Below, piece by piece: positions 1 to 8,998 of a stretch of 42,245 nt of DNA; the first letter of the stretch is position 1; every line of letters begins with the position of its first letter. Below the pieces are notes generated by a model, which was not told the DNA's origin, did not search any database, and saw only the letters and a program-made list of their open reading frames with translations. The DNA comes from an uncultured Clostridia bacterium (GTDB taxonomy: Bacteria; Bacillota; Clostridia; Oscillospirales; Oscillospiraceae). The position numbers were made by a program, and so were the translations under genes. The DNA lies in NCBI GenBank assembly GCA_937894515.1, contig CALCRH010000035.1, positions 1 through 42,245 of the forward strand, read 5' to 3'.

Positions 1-977
<977 letters not shown>

Positions 978-1055
978 CAATTTGTGCAGGCAATCTCAAG
1001 CCTTCCTTCATCCCCCTCTTCTTTGTTCGGTTTTCAGGGTGCAATCCAAATGAAT

Positions 1056-1173
<118 letters not shown>

Positions 1174-1204
1174 AAAAAAGACACCCGAATGGGTGTCTTT
1201 TTTT
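1174..1204 (+). terminator. Rho-independent terminator of the rRNA operon
   Basis: Stem gacaccc / gggtgtc around a short gaat loop, flanked by an A-run and followed by seven or more T residues, immediately after the 5S gene. Confidence 0.93.
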
Positions 1205-1207
1205 ATG

Positions 1208-1236
1208 TTGATTATTTGTGAATTACGATATATACT
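1208..1236 (+). promoter_or_regulatory. Sigma-A type promoter for the orphan gene at 1267
   Basis: TTGATT (1208-1213), a 17-bp spacer, TATACT (1231-1236). It sits directly after the rrn terminator and about 30 bp before the next start codon, so the orphan gene has its own promoter. Confidence 0.7.
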
Positions 1237-1266
1237 ACAGTTGGATTATACAGGGAGGTAAAGCAT

Positions 1267-1974
1267 ATGCATTTAATAAATATGCATGTGATGCATAGCA
1301 AGTTTGGTGAAGGGAGTATTGTATCGGTTGAAGGATATGTTTTGACTGTTGATTTTGGCAAAAATGGACTTCGCCGATTCCAATATCCAAATGCGTTTAA
1401 AAGAGTCCTTACTTTAACAGACGATAGTAAACAAATGGAACTATTAAACGAGATACAAATAGAAAAAGATGCGCAGCTAAAGGAAAAACTATCTCAAATG
1501 CAGGAAAATATTATTAATAGGCAAGCGATAGAAACAAAAACTTTTTTGTATAAAGGGGAGATTTTCCGGACGCATGCGGAAGTTTTAAATACTTGCTTTG
1601 GATGCAATTATAATCATTTTCAACGCGCATACAAAGTGTTTTCAGATAGGAAGTTTTCAGTTTGGTTTCCTAGTATTGCGAAAGTTGAAAAAGGGAAAAA
1701 TGTTGCAACCAGTACGAGTAACGGGTGGATCAATGTACTTACTAATAATGGTACATTAATAACAGAAGTAAATGAAAGTGCTATAAACAATAAAAATAGA
1801 GGCACGGATTTTGAACTAATTAGGTTTGTATTCGCTAAATTTGGCATTAGTGGAGGGTATCAGTTTATAGGAGTATTCAGACCTTGTTATGATCCAAATG
1901 ACATTTCAACCGGATATCAATATAAACTAATAGGCACAAAAGTAAACTTAAGCACCTTGCAATATGAATTATGA
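1267..1974 (+). CDS. Uncharacterised 235-aa protein with an N-terminal UvrD/PcrA-tail-like module
   Basis: The function is not recognised. Residues about 9-45 (HSKFGEGSIVSVEGY..., then a VDFG..G.R.F.YP.AF pattern) resemble the small beta-barrel found at the C-terminus of UvrD/PcrA-type helicases and in assorted orphan proteins; this module binds protein or nucleic acid in those families. The middle has a charged helical stretch (about 57-90). The C-terminal part (GISGGYQFIGVF and following) is beta-rich and vaguely like PUA/EVE-type folds; that is a guess. The ATG at 1267 follows GGGAGG with 8-nt spacing. The gene is more AT-rich than its neighbours and sits between the rrn terminator and a convergent terminator, with no operon partner, which suggests an accessory insertion behind the rRNA operon. 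Confidence 0.8.
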   Translation: MHLINMHVMHSKFGEGSIVSVEGYVLTVDFGKNGLRRFQYPNAFKRVLTLTDDSKQMELLNEIQIEKDAQLKEKLSQMQENIINRQAIETKTFLYKGEIFRTHAEVLNTCFGCNYNHFQRAYKVFSDRKFSVWFPSIAKVEKGKNVATSTSNGWINVLTNNGTLITEVNESAINNKNRGTDFELIRFVFAKFGISGGYQFIGVFRPCYDPNDISTGYQYKLIGTKVNLSTLQYEL

Positions 1975-2002
1975 GGGTGTGTAATAATATGCGAAGATAA
2001 AA

Positions 2003-2030
2003 GGAGACGTTTTATTACGTCTCCTTTTTC
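2003..2030. terminator. Bidirectional rho-independent terminator
   Basis: Stem ggagacg / cgtctcc with A/T-rich flanks (aaaa before, ttttt after). It lies between the convergent orphan gene (ends 1974) and the cupin gene (ends 2035) and can serve both strands. Confidence 0.85.
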
Positions 2031-2034
2031 TTTC

Positions 2035-2370
2035 TTACTTCATATTTGGCAGCACACCGAAGAGAACCAGAGGTTCATTCCCGGTGTTGCGAATACCGTG
2101 GGTGTGCCCCTCGGGACAGTAGTTTCTTGTACCGGCATAGATGGGGTATTCCTCGCCGTCATCAGTACAGATACCCTGACCGGAGACCACATAGATGATC
2201 TCACAGTTGCCTTCGTGTTTATGTAAACCAATAGAAGAGCCGACCGGAAGCGTGAGCTGGACAACATTACCCATGCGTTCGTCAACAAACTTGCGGACAT
2301 GGGCTTCACCGTCACCGCCTTTGAAGTTGGAAACAATGGTTTCCGGGATGGTGTTAAAGTCAAACAACAT
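2035..2370 (-). CDS. Small cupin-domain protein
   Basis: A single-domain cupin of 111 aa. The first cupin motif is visible as G.(5)H.H....E with the metal ligands at HKHEGNCEIIYVVSG, and the second as YCPEGHTHGIRNTG. Such proteins bind a metal and either isomerise, oxidise or sense small molecules; the substrate cannot be read from sequence. It starts 10 nt after the rpoD stop on the same strand, so it is the last gene of the dnaG-rpoD operon. A cupin is not a standard member of that macromolecular-synthesis operon. Confidence 0.85.
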   Translation of the reverse strand: MLFDFNTIPETIVSNFKGGDGEAHVRKFVDERMGNVVQLTLPVGSSIGLHKHEGNCEIIYVVSGQGICTDDGEEYPIYAGTRNYCPEGHTHGIRNTGNEPLVLFGVLPNMK

Positions 2371-2380
2371 AACAGCTACC

Positions 2381-3721
2381 TCAATTCAAAAAGTCTTTCA
2401 GTTTCTTGGAACGGGAAGGATGACGGAGCTTGCGGAGAGCCTTGGCTTCGATTTGACGGATACGCTCACGAGTGACGTTAAACTCTTTGCCCACCTCTTC
2501 CAGCGTGCGGGTGCGGCCATCTTCAATGCCGAAGCGGAGCTTGAGCACCTTTTCCTCACGGGGGGTCAGGGTGGACAGAACGTCAACCAACTGCTCCTTG
2601 AGCAGGGTGAAGCTGGCAGCCTCAGAGGGCTCAGAAGCGCCCTCATCGGGGATAAAGTCACCCAGATGGCTGTCCTCTTCCTCACCGATGGGGGTCTCCA
2701 GAGAAACCGGCTCCTGTGCGATCTTCAAGATCTCACGCACCTTATCCACGGGCATCCCCATCTCCTCGCTGATTTCCTCAGCGCTGGGATCGTGGCCCAG
2801 CTCCTGCAAAAGCTGACGAGAAACACGAATGACCTTGTTGATGGTCTCTACCATGTGGACGGGGATACGGATGGTGCGGGCCTGGTCGGCAATAGCACGG
2901 GTGATGGCCTGACGGATCCACCAGGTGGCGTAGGTAGAGAACTTATAGCCCTTGGTGTAATCGAACTTCTCCACAGCTTTAATCAGCCCCAGATTGCCCT
3001 CCTGGATCAGATCCAGGAACAGCATGCCGCGACCCACATAACGCTTGGCAATGGAGACGACCAGACGAAGGTTTGCCTCGGCCAGAGCCTGCTTGGCAGC
3101 TTCGCCTTTCTTGATAGCGGTACGGAGTGCAGCCATTTCATCATCGGAAATGGACTCTTCCTTTTCGGCGGCATCGTCAATACGCTGCTGTGCCTCATGT
3201 CCGGCAGTCATATCGGTGGCAAGAGCTACTTCCTCGTCGGCGGTCAGCAGGGCGACTTTGCCGATTTCCTTGAGGTACATACGAACAGGATCGTCAATAT
3301 TGAAACTGTCTACCAGCGTATTGGGGTCGACCAGCTCCTCCTCTTCGATTTCGGCGATTTCTTCCAGGGGGGGCTCTACATCATCGGGAATATCAACCAG
3401 AAATTCCTCACTGCCAACTTCGATACCCAACTGCTCCAAAGAGTCATAGATGCGATCCATCTGTTCACTTTCCAGATCCATTTCATCCAGGACATCGCTC
3501 AGTTCGCTGGCATCCAGCTTATTCTTTTTCTTACCCTTGACAAAGAGCTCTTTCAGCTTCTCGTTGTTCTGGATCAAAGCGGCAGCAGGCAGTGCGGCGA
3601 TGGTCTTATCATCCAGCTTGCCGCGACCCTTCTTGCCGGCCCCATCTTTCTTTTCGCTTTCTGCCAGCATGGCATCTGCCATCTGCTCCAATTCCTCTTC
3701 GGAAAATGTCTTATCGGTCAT
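2381..3721 (-). CDS. rpoD: RNA polymerase primary sigma factor RpoD (SigA)
   Basis: Housekeeping sigma factor of 446 aa. After an acidic N-terminal region 1.1 (Lys/Glu-rich, about 1-120), region 1.2 carries DPVRMYLKEIGKV. Regions 2.1-2.4 carry LRLVVSIAKRYVGRGM, the core-binding DLIQEGNLGLIKAVEKFD and the -10-reading FSTYATWWIRQAITRA. Region 3 and region 4 follow (LTPREEKVLKLRFG, then the -35-binding HTH TLEEVGKEFNVTRERIRQIE). The ATG overlaps the dnaG stop by 4 nt (ATGA), so the two are translationally coupled. This is the usual dnaG-rpoD arrangement of the macromolecular synthesis operon; rpsU is not adjacent. The promoters described elsewhere in this window match the consensus this protein recognises. 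Confidence 0.98.
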   Translation of the reverse strand: MTDKTFSEEELEQMADAMLAESEKKDGAGKKGRGKLDDKTIAALPAAALIQNNEKLKELFVKGKKKNKLDASELSDVLDEMDLESEQMDRIYDSLEQLGIEVGSEEFLVDIPDDVEPPLEEIAEIEEEELVDPNTLVDSFNIDDPVRMYLKEIGKVALLTADEEVALATDMTAGHEAQQRIDDAAEKEESISDDEMAALRTAIKKGEAAKQALAEANLRLVVSIAKRYVGRGMLFLDLIQEGNLGLIKAVEKFDYTKGYKFSTYATWWIRQAITRAIADQARTIRIPVHMVETINKVIRVSRQLLQELGHDPSAEEISEEMGMPVDKVREILKIAQEPVSLETPIGEEEDSHLGDFIPDEGASEPSEAASFTLLKEQLVDVLSTLTPREEKVLKLRFGIEDGRTRTLEEVGKEFNVTRERIRQIEAKALRKLRHPSRSKKLKDFLN

Positions 3722-5490
3722 GTTCGGTTTCCTCCGTAACTCTTTTTTTCTTTGTATTTCTCCCGTGCCAATACCAAAGGATCGGCATCGGATTGAATGC
3801 GCGTTTGTTTTTCCTGCAAGATCACACGGATATAGTCGCTCAACGCCTGCAAGGCATTGGCGGAAGACTCTGGCTTTTGAGCAATCCGGGTAAGATGATT
3901 CATTTCCTCACTGCTGAGGATACCTGCCAGTGCTGCCATGGGATGAGCACTGCTCCGCTGCTGCCAGAGTGCTGCATAAATCTTCCCTAAAAGCGGCGAG
4001 GAGAAGTCTGACTCCTCCAGCGGTGAATGCGGCGGGAAAATGCTCTCATCCAACAGGAACAGTCGGATAACACCCTCTTCTGCCATGGCAGAGCGCAGAT
4101 TATCGTAGCGAATACCGCGGTTATCAGGCTGCAAGGCGATAGAGGGATTTAGCTCCCGCCGTTCCCGCTGCTTGCGATCCTTGGCCAGCTTTCGCTTGAA
4201 AGCACGTCCCACTTCACTACGCATCGCCTCGGTTGAGAACCCGGCGGTTTCGGCGGCACGGACGGTATAGACCTCCCGCTCCACCGCGTTATCTAATGTA
4301 CACAGCACCTCGCTGATTTCATCAGCATAGGACACGCGCTGCTGGTCATCGGTGAAATCGTATTTGCCTGCCACCTGTGCCATGCGGAACTCGATGCCGT
4401 TTTCGCTGCCGCTGAGCAGGTTTTCAAAGGCGGCAGCACCGCAGTTCTTAATATAATCATCGGCATCCTGTTTTTTTGCCACCCCATCTACCATTTTGTT
4501 GGGCAGCTTCAGCACGCGGACGGTGAATTCAGAGTTGTTCAACAGTTCCAATGCCCGCTGTGTTGCCATTTGCCCTGCATTATCATTGTCGTAACAGAGC
4601 ACCAACTCCTTGGTATAGCGGCTGAGCAGACGGATCTGCTCGATGGTCAGAGCGGTACCCATGGAGGCTACCGCGTTGTCAAACCCGGCCTGATGAAGCG
4701 TGACAACGTCCAGGTTTCCCTCACACAAAATGATATTGGGACGCTTGGTTTTCTTGGCAAGATTCATGCCGTAGAGTACCCGCCGCTTGGAATAGACCGG
4801 TGTTTCGGTGGTATTCATATATTTTGGCTCGGAATTGTCGATAACGCGGCTGCCAAAACCCACCACATCACCGCGACTGTCGATAACGGGCAGCATCAAT
4901 CGATTGCGGAACTTATCGTAGATACTGCCGTTTTTACCGGCCACAGCCAGACCGGCAGATAACAGCTCAGCTTTTGTGTAGCCCTTTGCGGTCATAGCGT
5001 GGATGAGATCGTCCCAGTTGGGCGTGGAAGCGCCCATACCGAAACGGACGGCAATGCTCCTACGAATCTGGCGTTTCTCCAAATAGGCCTGCACAGCGGC
5101 ACCTTGCGGAGATTGCAGAGTGTCGTAATACCAACGCGCGGCATCACGGTTTAGATCCAAAAGCCGCTTCCGCAGCTGGGAGGCACTCTTGTTCTCCTCT
5201 TCCTCGGGCATCTCCATATTGACACGTTTGGCCAAAAACTGTACGGCTTCCGGAAAGGAGAGGTTTTCCATCTCCATGATGAAATTGATGACGCCGCCGC
5301 CTTTTTTACAACCAAAGCAATGGTAGATCTGTTTGGAGGTTGAAACGGAGAAGGAGGGCGTCTTTTCATTGTGAAAGGGACAAAGGCCAAACAGGTTGCC
5401 GCCCTTTTGCTGCAGCGTCACATAGGAGCCGACCACATCGGCGATGTCGTTGCGGGCGATCAGCTCATCTAAAAAATTCTGAGGAAACAT
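3718..5490 (-). CDS. dnaG: DNA primase DnaG
   Basis: Synthesises RNA primers for replication. Of 590 aa, the N-terminal CHC2 zinc finger shows CPFH (C37, H40) and CFGC (C58, C61). The TOPRIM catalytic core follows, with the acidic signature ILCEGNLDVVTLHQAG and the DxD metal ligands in LCYDNDNAGQ. The C-terminal helicase-interaction part is divergent, as is usual. The ATG at 5490 is preceded by AAGGAGG at about 7 nt. First gene of the operon with rpoD (4-nt overlap) and the cupin. The 130 bp upstream, shared with the divergent membrane-protein gene, is very A/T-rich; I could not pick one convincing promoter there. Confidence 0.98.
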   Translation of the reverse strand: MFPQNFLDELIARNDIADVVGSYVTLQQKGGNLFGLCPFHNEKTPSFSVSTSKQIYHCFGCKKGGGVINFIMEMENLSFPEAVQFLAKRVNMEMPEEEENKSASQLRKRLLDLNRDAARWYYDTLQSPQGAAVQAYLEKRQIRRSIAVRFGMGASTPNWDDLIHAMTAKGYTKAELLSAGLAVAGKNGSIYDKFRNRLMLPVIDSRGDVVGFGSRVIDNSEPKYMNTTETPVYSKRRVLYGMNLAKKTKRPNIILCEGNLDVVTLHQAGFDNAVASMGTALTIEQIRLLSRYTKELVLCYDNDNAGQMATQRALELLNNSEFTVRVLKLPNKMVDGVAKKQDADDYIKNCGAAAFENLLSGSENGIEFRMAQVAGKYDFTDDQQRVSYADEISEVLCTLDNAVEREVYTVRAAETAGFSTEAMRSEVGRAFKRKLAKDRKQRERRELNPSIALQPDNRGIRYDNLRSAMAEEGVIRLFLLDESIFPPHSPLEESDFSSPLLGKIYAALWQQRSSAHPMAALAGILSSEEMNHLTRIAQKPESSANALQALSDYIRVILQEKQTRIQSDADPLVLAREKYKEKKSYGGNRT

Positions 5491-5628
5491 GAAAAACCTC
5501 CTTCCCGAAATATTCTACATTTTAATATACAAAAAAAACTTTCGTTTTCCTCTTTTTTACCCAAAAGTTTCAAATCTTTTTGCCATCTTTTTTAATAGGA
5601 CCGCATAGCTTGAAAAGAGGTGATAGAT

Positions 5629-6129
5629 GTGAAACGAAAGATCCTGCGTTATGCAGGCGGTTTTGCGGTGACACTGGCGGCAGCGGTATTGCTGCAGGCC
5701 CTTTATGCAGCGCATCCTGATCCACTGACGGGAACGCTTGCGCCGATCAACGAAAGCCCGTGGGAGCGGAGCAAAGCCCTTTTCTGGCCGTATTTGTGCG
5801 GTGCATTGCTGATTTGGGGATTGAGCGATGATATGGACCGGCGAGGTGGGCATTGTGCGGTACTCGTTTTTATGCCGCTTCTTTGCGTGATTTCCTTTTC
5901 CTTGTTGCCTGAGGCCTATCCCTGGCTGATCTGGAGCATTGTGCTGGCGGCAGGCATCGCACTGTACGCCCTGGTATTCTGCCGGAAACTGTGGGGCGGC
6001 GAATTGCTGTGGTATACCTTGGCGATTCTGTTGGGAATTGCATATATCCTATTTACGGTGCTGCCGCCGCCGTGGCCGGTTTTTCTGGATCCGCGTGATG
6101 TGGCGACCTTTGTACCGATCCCGTTTTAA
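5629..6129 (+). CDS. Small integral membrane protein, DUF6512-like
   Basis: A hydrophobic protein of 166 aa with about five predicted membrane segments: near residues 6-25, 48-62, 74-92, 96-112 and 123-142. The N-terminal PINES.WE..K.LFWP segment between TM1 and TM2 matches my recollection of the DUF6512 membrane family of Firmicutes; the function is unknown. The start was chosen as the GTG at 5629, because AAGAGGTGAT lies about 7 nt before it; an in-frame GTG at 5620 would overlap that ribosome binding site. The gene diverges from dnaG and ends at a strong bidirectional terminator. Confidence 0.75.
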   Translation: MKRKILRYAGGFAVTLAAAVLLQALYAAHPDPLTGTLAPINESPWERSKALFWPYLCGALLIWGLSDDMDRRGGHCAVLVFMPLLCVISFSLLPEAYPWLIWSIVLAAGIALYALVFCRKLWGGELLWYTLAILLGIAYILFTVLPPPWPVFLDPRDVATFVPIPF

Positions 6130-6167
6130 ATGAAAAGAATTCCGCCGATCGGGCGGAATTCTTTTCA
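6130..6167. terminator. Bidirectional terminator between convergent genes
   Basis: A near-perfect inverted repeat, atgaaaagaattccgcc / ggcggaattcttttcat, starting just after the membrane-protein stop and overlapping the queH stop codon (6165-6167). Confidence 0.88.
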
Positions 6168-6737
6168 TTTTATGTATTTCAGGGGGTGCTTCAGGTCTTT
6201 TTCAATCTTGGACAGATAGCGATCTTCTTCGCTGAATACACAACCGCAGTACTTTTGCAGATAGAAACCCAATTCCCGGGCTTGCGCCTGCCCGTCCCGG
6301 AATCCGGGACGGAAGTCTCGGTACAGGAATGTCACTCCATATCGCTGCCCCATCTGCGCCGCGATTTCCGCGATGCGGTCATGCTGCTGATAGGGACTGA
6401 CCAGCAAAGTGGTGGTGAAACTGTCAAATCCGTTTTCTGCGGCAAACCTTGCCGTCTGCTCCATCCGGACGGTATAACAGTGGCTGCAGCGGTGGTCAAT
6501 ATCCTCAGCCACGGCACGGCAGAATTCCCGCAGACCATAGTCCTCCCGGACAATCAGCTCCATACCAATGGTGGGAGCGTAGGCCATCAGGGTATCCCGA
6601 CGGGCCTTATATTCCATATAGGGATGAATATTGGGGTTGAACCAATAGCTGACCGGTTCGATTCCCTCATTGCGGAGCTGTTGGATACAGCTGACAGAAC
6701 AAGGGGCACAGCAGGTGTGCAGCAATGTCTTTTCCAT
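6165..6737 (-). CDS. queH: Epoxyqueuosine reductase QueH
   Basis: Reduces epoxyqueuosine to queuosine in the wobble base of GUN-anticodon tRNAs; QueH (DUF208) replaces the cobalamin-dependent QueG in many anaerobes. At 190 aa the length is typical. The cysteine motifs that bind the iron-sulfur/iron site are visible: HTCCAPCS at 7-14, the RCSHC motif near residue 85, and KYCGCVFSEEDR near the C-terminus. Its ATG overlaps the TGA of the symporter gene (TGATG), so it is translated by reinitiation from that message. This coupling of a tRNA-modification enzyme to a solute symporter looks like a local operon accident and does not imply a shared pathway. Confidence 0.95.
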   Translation of the reverse strand: MEKTLLHTCCAPCSVSCIQQLRNEGIEPVSYWFNPNIHPYMEYKARRDTLMAYAPTIGMELIVREDYGLREFCRAVAEDIDHRCSHCYTVRMEQTARFAAENGFDSFTTTLLVSPYQQHDRIAEIAAQMGQRYGVTFLYRDFRPGFRDGQAQARELGFYLQKYCGCVFSEEDRYLSKIEKDLKHPLKYIK

Positions 6738-8194
6738 CAGTCATCGTAAGCGGCGGCCTTGTCGTACAGAGCTTCCACTTCGGCAGAGGGGGCTTTGCTT
6801 GCCTTGGAGACCAAAATCGCCACGATCAGACTGGCAATAGCGCCGGGGATGATCTCGTAGATGCCCGTACCGGCAAGGAAGATGAGCCACAGGGCGTCCA
6901 CAGCGGCACCCGTTACGATACCGGCAACGGCACCGGCGAAAGTGAAACGCTTCCAGAACAGGCTGAGCATGATGGCCGGACCAAAGGCGGCACCGAACAG
7001 ACCCCAGGCGTTGGACACCAGATCCATGATAGAACCGGCGTTGGGGTTGGCGGCGATCAGCAGAGCCACGATGGAGATGGCCAGCACCACGAAGCGGCCT
7101 GCCCACAGCATCTCCTTGTCGGTCGCTTTGTTCTTGCGAATGATGGGCTTATACACGTCGCTGGCAAAGGCAGAGGCGGAGGCCAGCAACTGGGAGTCAG
7201 CAGTGGACATGGAGGCCGCCAGAATGGCAGAGAGCAGGATACCGGAGATGATGCCGGGGAAGAGCATACGCACCATCTGGATAAAGACGGTGGAGTTGTC
7301 GGCGATATCACCCAGCAGCAGGTGACCGATGCAGCCGGCAGCCACGGAGAAGATAACGATCAGCACATTCCAGGTGATACCGATCTTGGCGGATTTTTTC
7401 AGAGACTTCTGGGACTCCAGAGACATGAAACGCACGATGATGTGGGGCATACCGAAGTAGCCAAGCCCCCAGCCCAGACCGGAAACGATGTCCTTCCAGT
7501 TGGTGAACAGATTCCAGTAGCCATCGGGCAGAGCATAGGAGCCTACGGGAGCGCCGCCGCCTGCCTTGATAACACCCAGGGCGAAGATCGGTGCGATGAG
7601 CAGAGCGGCCAGCATCAGCATACCCTGGAAGAAGTCCGTCCAGCACACGGCGTTGAAGCCGCCCAGGAAGGTGTAGGCGATGATGATGGCGGCAGCGATG
7701 TACATAGCTACGTTGGCGTCAATACCCAGTACGGTATTAAACAGCGTACCGCAGGCCTTCATGGAGGAGGCGGCATAGATGGTGTAGGCCACCAGGAAGA
7801 TCACCGCACAGATGACCTGCAGTGCCTTGGACTTGCTCAAAAAGCGGTTGGTCAGGTACTGGGGCACGGTGATGGAGTCATTGGACACGATGGTGAATTT
7901 CCGCAGACGGGGCGCTTCCACCAACCAGCTGATGATGTAGCCGATGGCAAGACCGATGGCGATCCACGCCTGACCGATACCGGCGGCGTAGATGCTGGCG
8001 GGCAGTCCCATCAGCACCCAGGCGCTCATATCACTGGCGCCGGCGCTCAGGGCAGAGACCCAGGGGCCCATCTGACGGCCACCCAGGAAATAGTCCTTAT
8101 CGCCGCCGCCCTTGGAACGGAGGAAGAAGTACACGCCGATACCCAGCATGAACAACAGATAAATCACAAATACGATGACTTCAGAAATGACCAT
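6737..8194 (-). CDS. putP: Sodium/proline symporter (SSS family)
   Basis: Na+-coupled proline uptake across the cytoplasmic membrane. 485 aa with the 12-13 TM layout of the solute:sodium symporter family and PutP signatures: DYFLGGRQMGPWVSALSAGASDMS in TM1-TM2 (Na+ site region), the internal W.D..Q loop (AVCWTDFFQGMLM), and ILAASMSTADSQLL in TM8-TM9. The ATG at 8194 was chosen because AGGAGA lies 7 nt upstream; the in-frame ATG at 8212 has no ribosome site. The promoter is at 8246-8274 and a 30-bp palindrome lies just upstream of it, downstream of the co-directional tetR gene. Confidence 0.93.
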   Translation of the reverse strand: MVISEVIVFVIYLLFMLGIGVYFFLRSKGGGDKDYFLGGRQMGPWVSALSAGASDMSAWVLMGLPASIYAAGIGQAWIAIGLAIGYIISWLVEAPRLRKFTIVSNDSITVPQYLTNRFLSKSKALQVICAVIFLVAYTIYAASSMKACGTLFNTVLGIDANVAMYIAAAIIIAYTFLGGFNAVCWTDFFQGMLMLAALLIAPIFALGVIKAGGGAPVGSYALPDGYWNLFTNWKDIVSGLGWGLGYFGMPHIIVRFMSLESQKSLKKSAKIGITWNVLIVIFSVAAGCIGHLLLGDIADNSTVFIQMVRMLFPGIISGILLSAILAASMSTADSQLLASASAFASDVYKPIIRKNKATDKEMLWAGRFVVLAISIVALLIAANPNAGSIMDLVSNAWGLFGAAFGPAIMLSLFWKRFTFAGAVAGIVTGAAVDALWLIFLAGTGIYEIIPGAIASLIVAILVSKASKAPSAEVEALYDKAAAYDD

Positions 8195-8245
8195 AATGAT
8201 TTCTCCTATCATAACGCGGATCGTTCCGCTTTCTCTATGCTATGT

Positions 8246-8274
8246 ACTATACCACACTTTTAACTGTACGTAAA
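8246..8274 (-). promoter_or_regulatory. Promoter for putP-queH
   Basis: Read on the minus strand: TTTACG (8274-8269), 17-bp spacer, TATAGT (8251-8246), about 50 bp before the putP start. It gives putP-queH a promoter independent of tetR. Confidence 0.65.
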
Positions 8275-8280
8275 TACAGA

Positions 8281-8310
8281 ATGTCGTATAGACTTTAGTC
8301 TATACGACAT
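8281..8310. promoter_or_regulatory. Perfect 30-bp palindrome, candidate TetR operator
   Basis: atgtcgtatagact, two T residues, agtctatacgacat: 14 + 2 + 14, without a mismatch. It lies 7 bp upstream of the putP -35 box and between tetR and putP. No T-run follows on either strand, so it is not a terminator; its position suits a repressor or activator site. Confidence 0.6.
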
Positions 8311-8396
8311 TATAATAAAATTAAAATAAACGTTGTAAATAAAATGATTTTTAATAGACGAATATCAAAACAAAAACAAGTCCAAAAAATAAAATT

Positions 8397-8987
8397 TTAT
8401 TTTTCTTGCAGATAACCGTGCAAAAACATGGGCATCATGCGGTCGCCGTACTGGCTGAGGGCATATTTTCCCTCGGACAGACACCAGTCGTACATCAGAG
8501 CCCGCTCAAACATGGCGTAGTCATTGATGATCTGATTGGCGGTCATATCCTCCCGCAGTTCGCCGCGCTCCAGACCCTGCCGCACGACCTGCTGCAAAAG
8601 TTTAAAGTAGGTGCGGTTACGGTTTAAAAGATGCTTTTCTCCCCGGGTGGTGAGTTGGGTAGAGAACAGCCGCGCCAGCAGCTCCACGGAGATGGTGTTA
8701 TCGATCATGGTAAACAGCGCATGATTCATATAGAGCAGTTTCTCCACTGTGTTCATCTGCTCCGGCATTTCACTTTTCAGTTCCTCATACTTTTCGTCAA
8801 AGACCATGGAGAGGGAACCCAACAGAGCATCTTTTCCCTCAAAATAGTGGTAAAAAGAGCCCTTGGAGGTCTCGGATTCATAGATGATATCTTCCACCGT
8901 GGTGTTGTCATAGCCCTGTTCATAGAACAGCTTCCAGGCGGCGGAGACAATTTTTCCCTTGGTATTGCGGGTGGATTTTCGCGGCAT
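8397..8987 (-). CDS. TetR/AcrR family transcriptional regulator
   Basis: 196-aa one-component repressor. The N-terminal TetR DNA-binding domain is clear: ..IVSAAWKLFYEQGYDNTTVEDI, then the HTH recognition part SETSKGSFYHYFEGKDALL at about 38-56. The helical C-terminal ligand domain is unassignable. It starts 12 nt after the stop of the flippase gene on the same strand, so the two are probably cotranscribed. Two palindromes near promoters (8281-8310 and 10544-10559) are candidate targets, the second placed for autoregulation of the flippase-tetR unit. Confidence 0.93.
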   Translation of the reverse strand: MPRKSTRNTKGKIVSAAWKLFYEQGYDNTTVEDIIYESETSKGSFYHYFEGKDALLGSLSMVFDEKYEELKSEMPEQMNTVEKLLYMNHALFTMIDNTISVELLARLFSTQLTTRGEKHLLNRNRTYFKLLQQVVRQGLERGELREDMTANQIINDYAMFERALMYDWCLSEGKYALSQYGDRMMPMFLHGYLQEK

Positions 8988-8998
8988 AAGCGACCTCC

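Noticed and set aside
2195..3739. 514-codon open frame on the plus strand opposite rpoD
   Set aside because: Opposite strand of a certain rpoD; Leu/Gln/Gly-rich translation without family features.
5491..5619. Possible dnaG promoters in the A/T-rich divergent region
   Set aside because: Several partial -10-like hexamers exist but none has a -35 box at 16-18 bp that I would defend.
6725..8263. 512-codon open frame opposite putP
   Set aside because: Gly/His/Asp/Gln-rich antisense of a membrane-protein gene; no ribosome site or domain.
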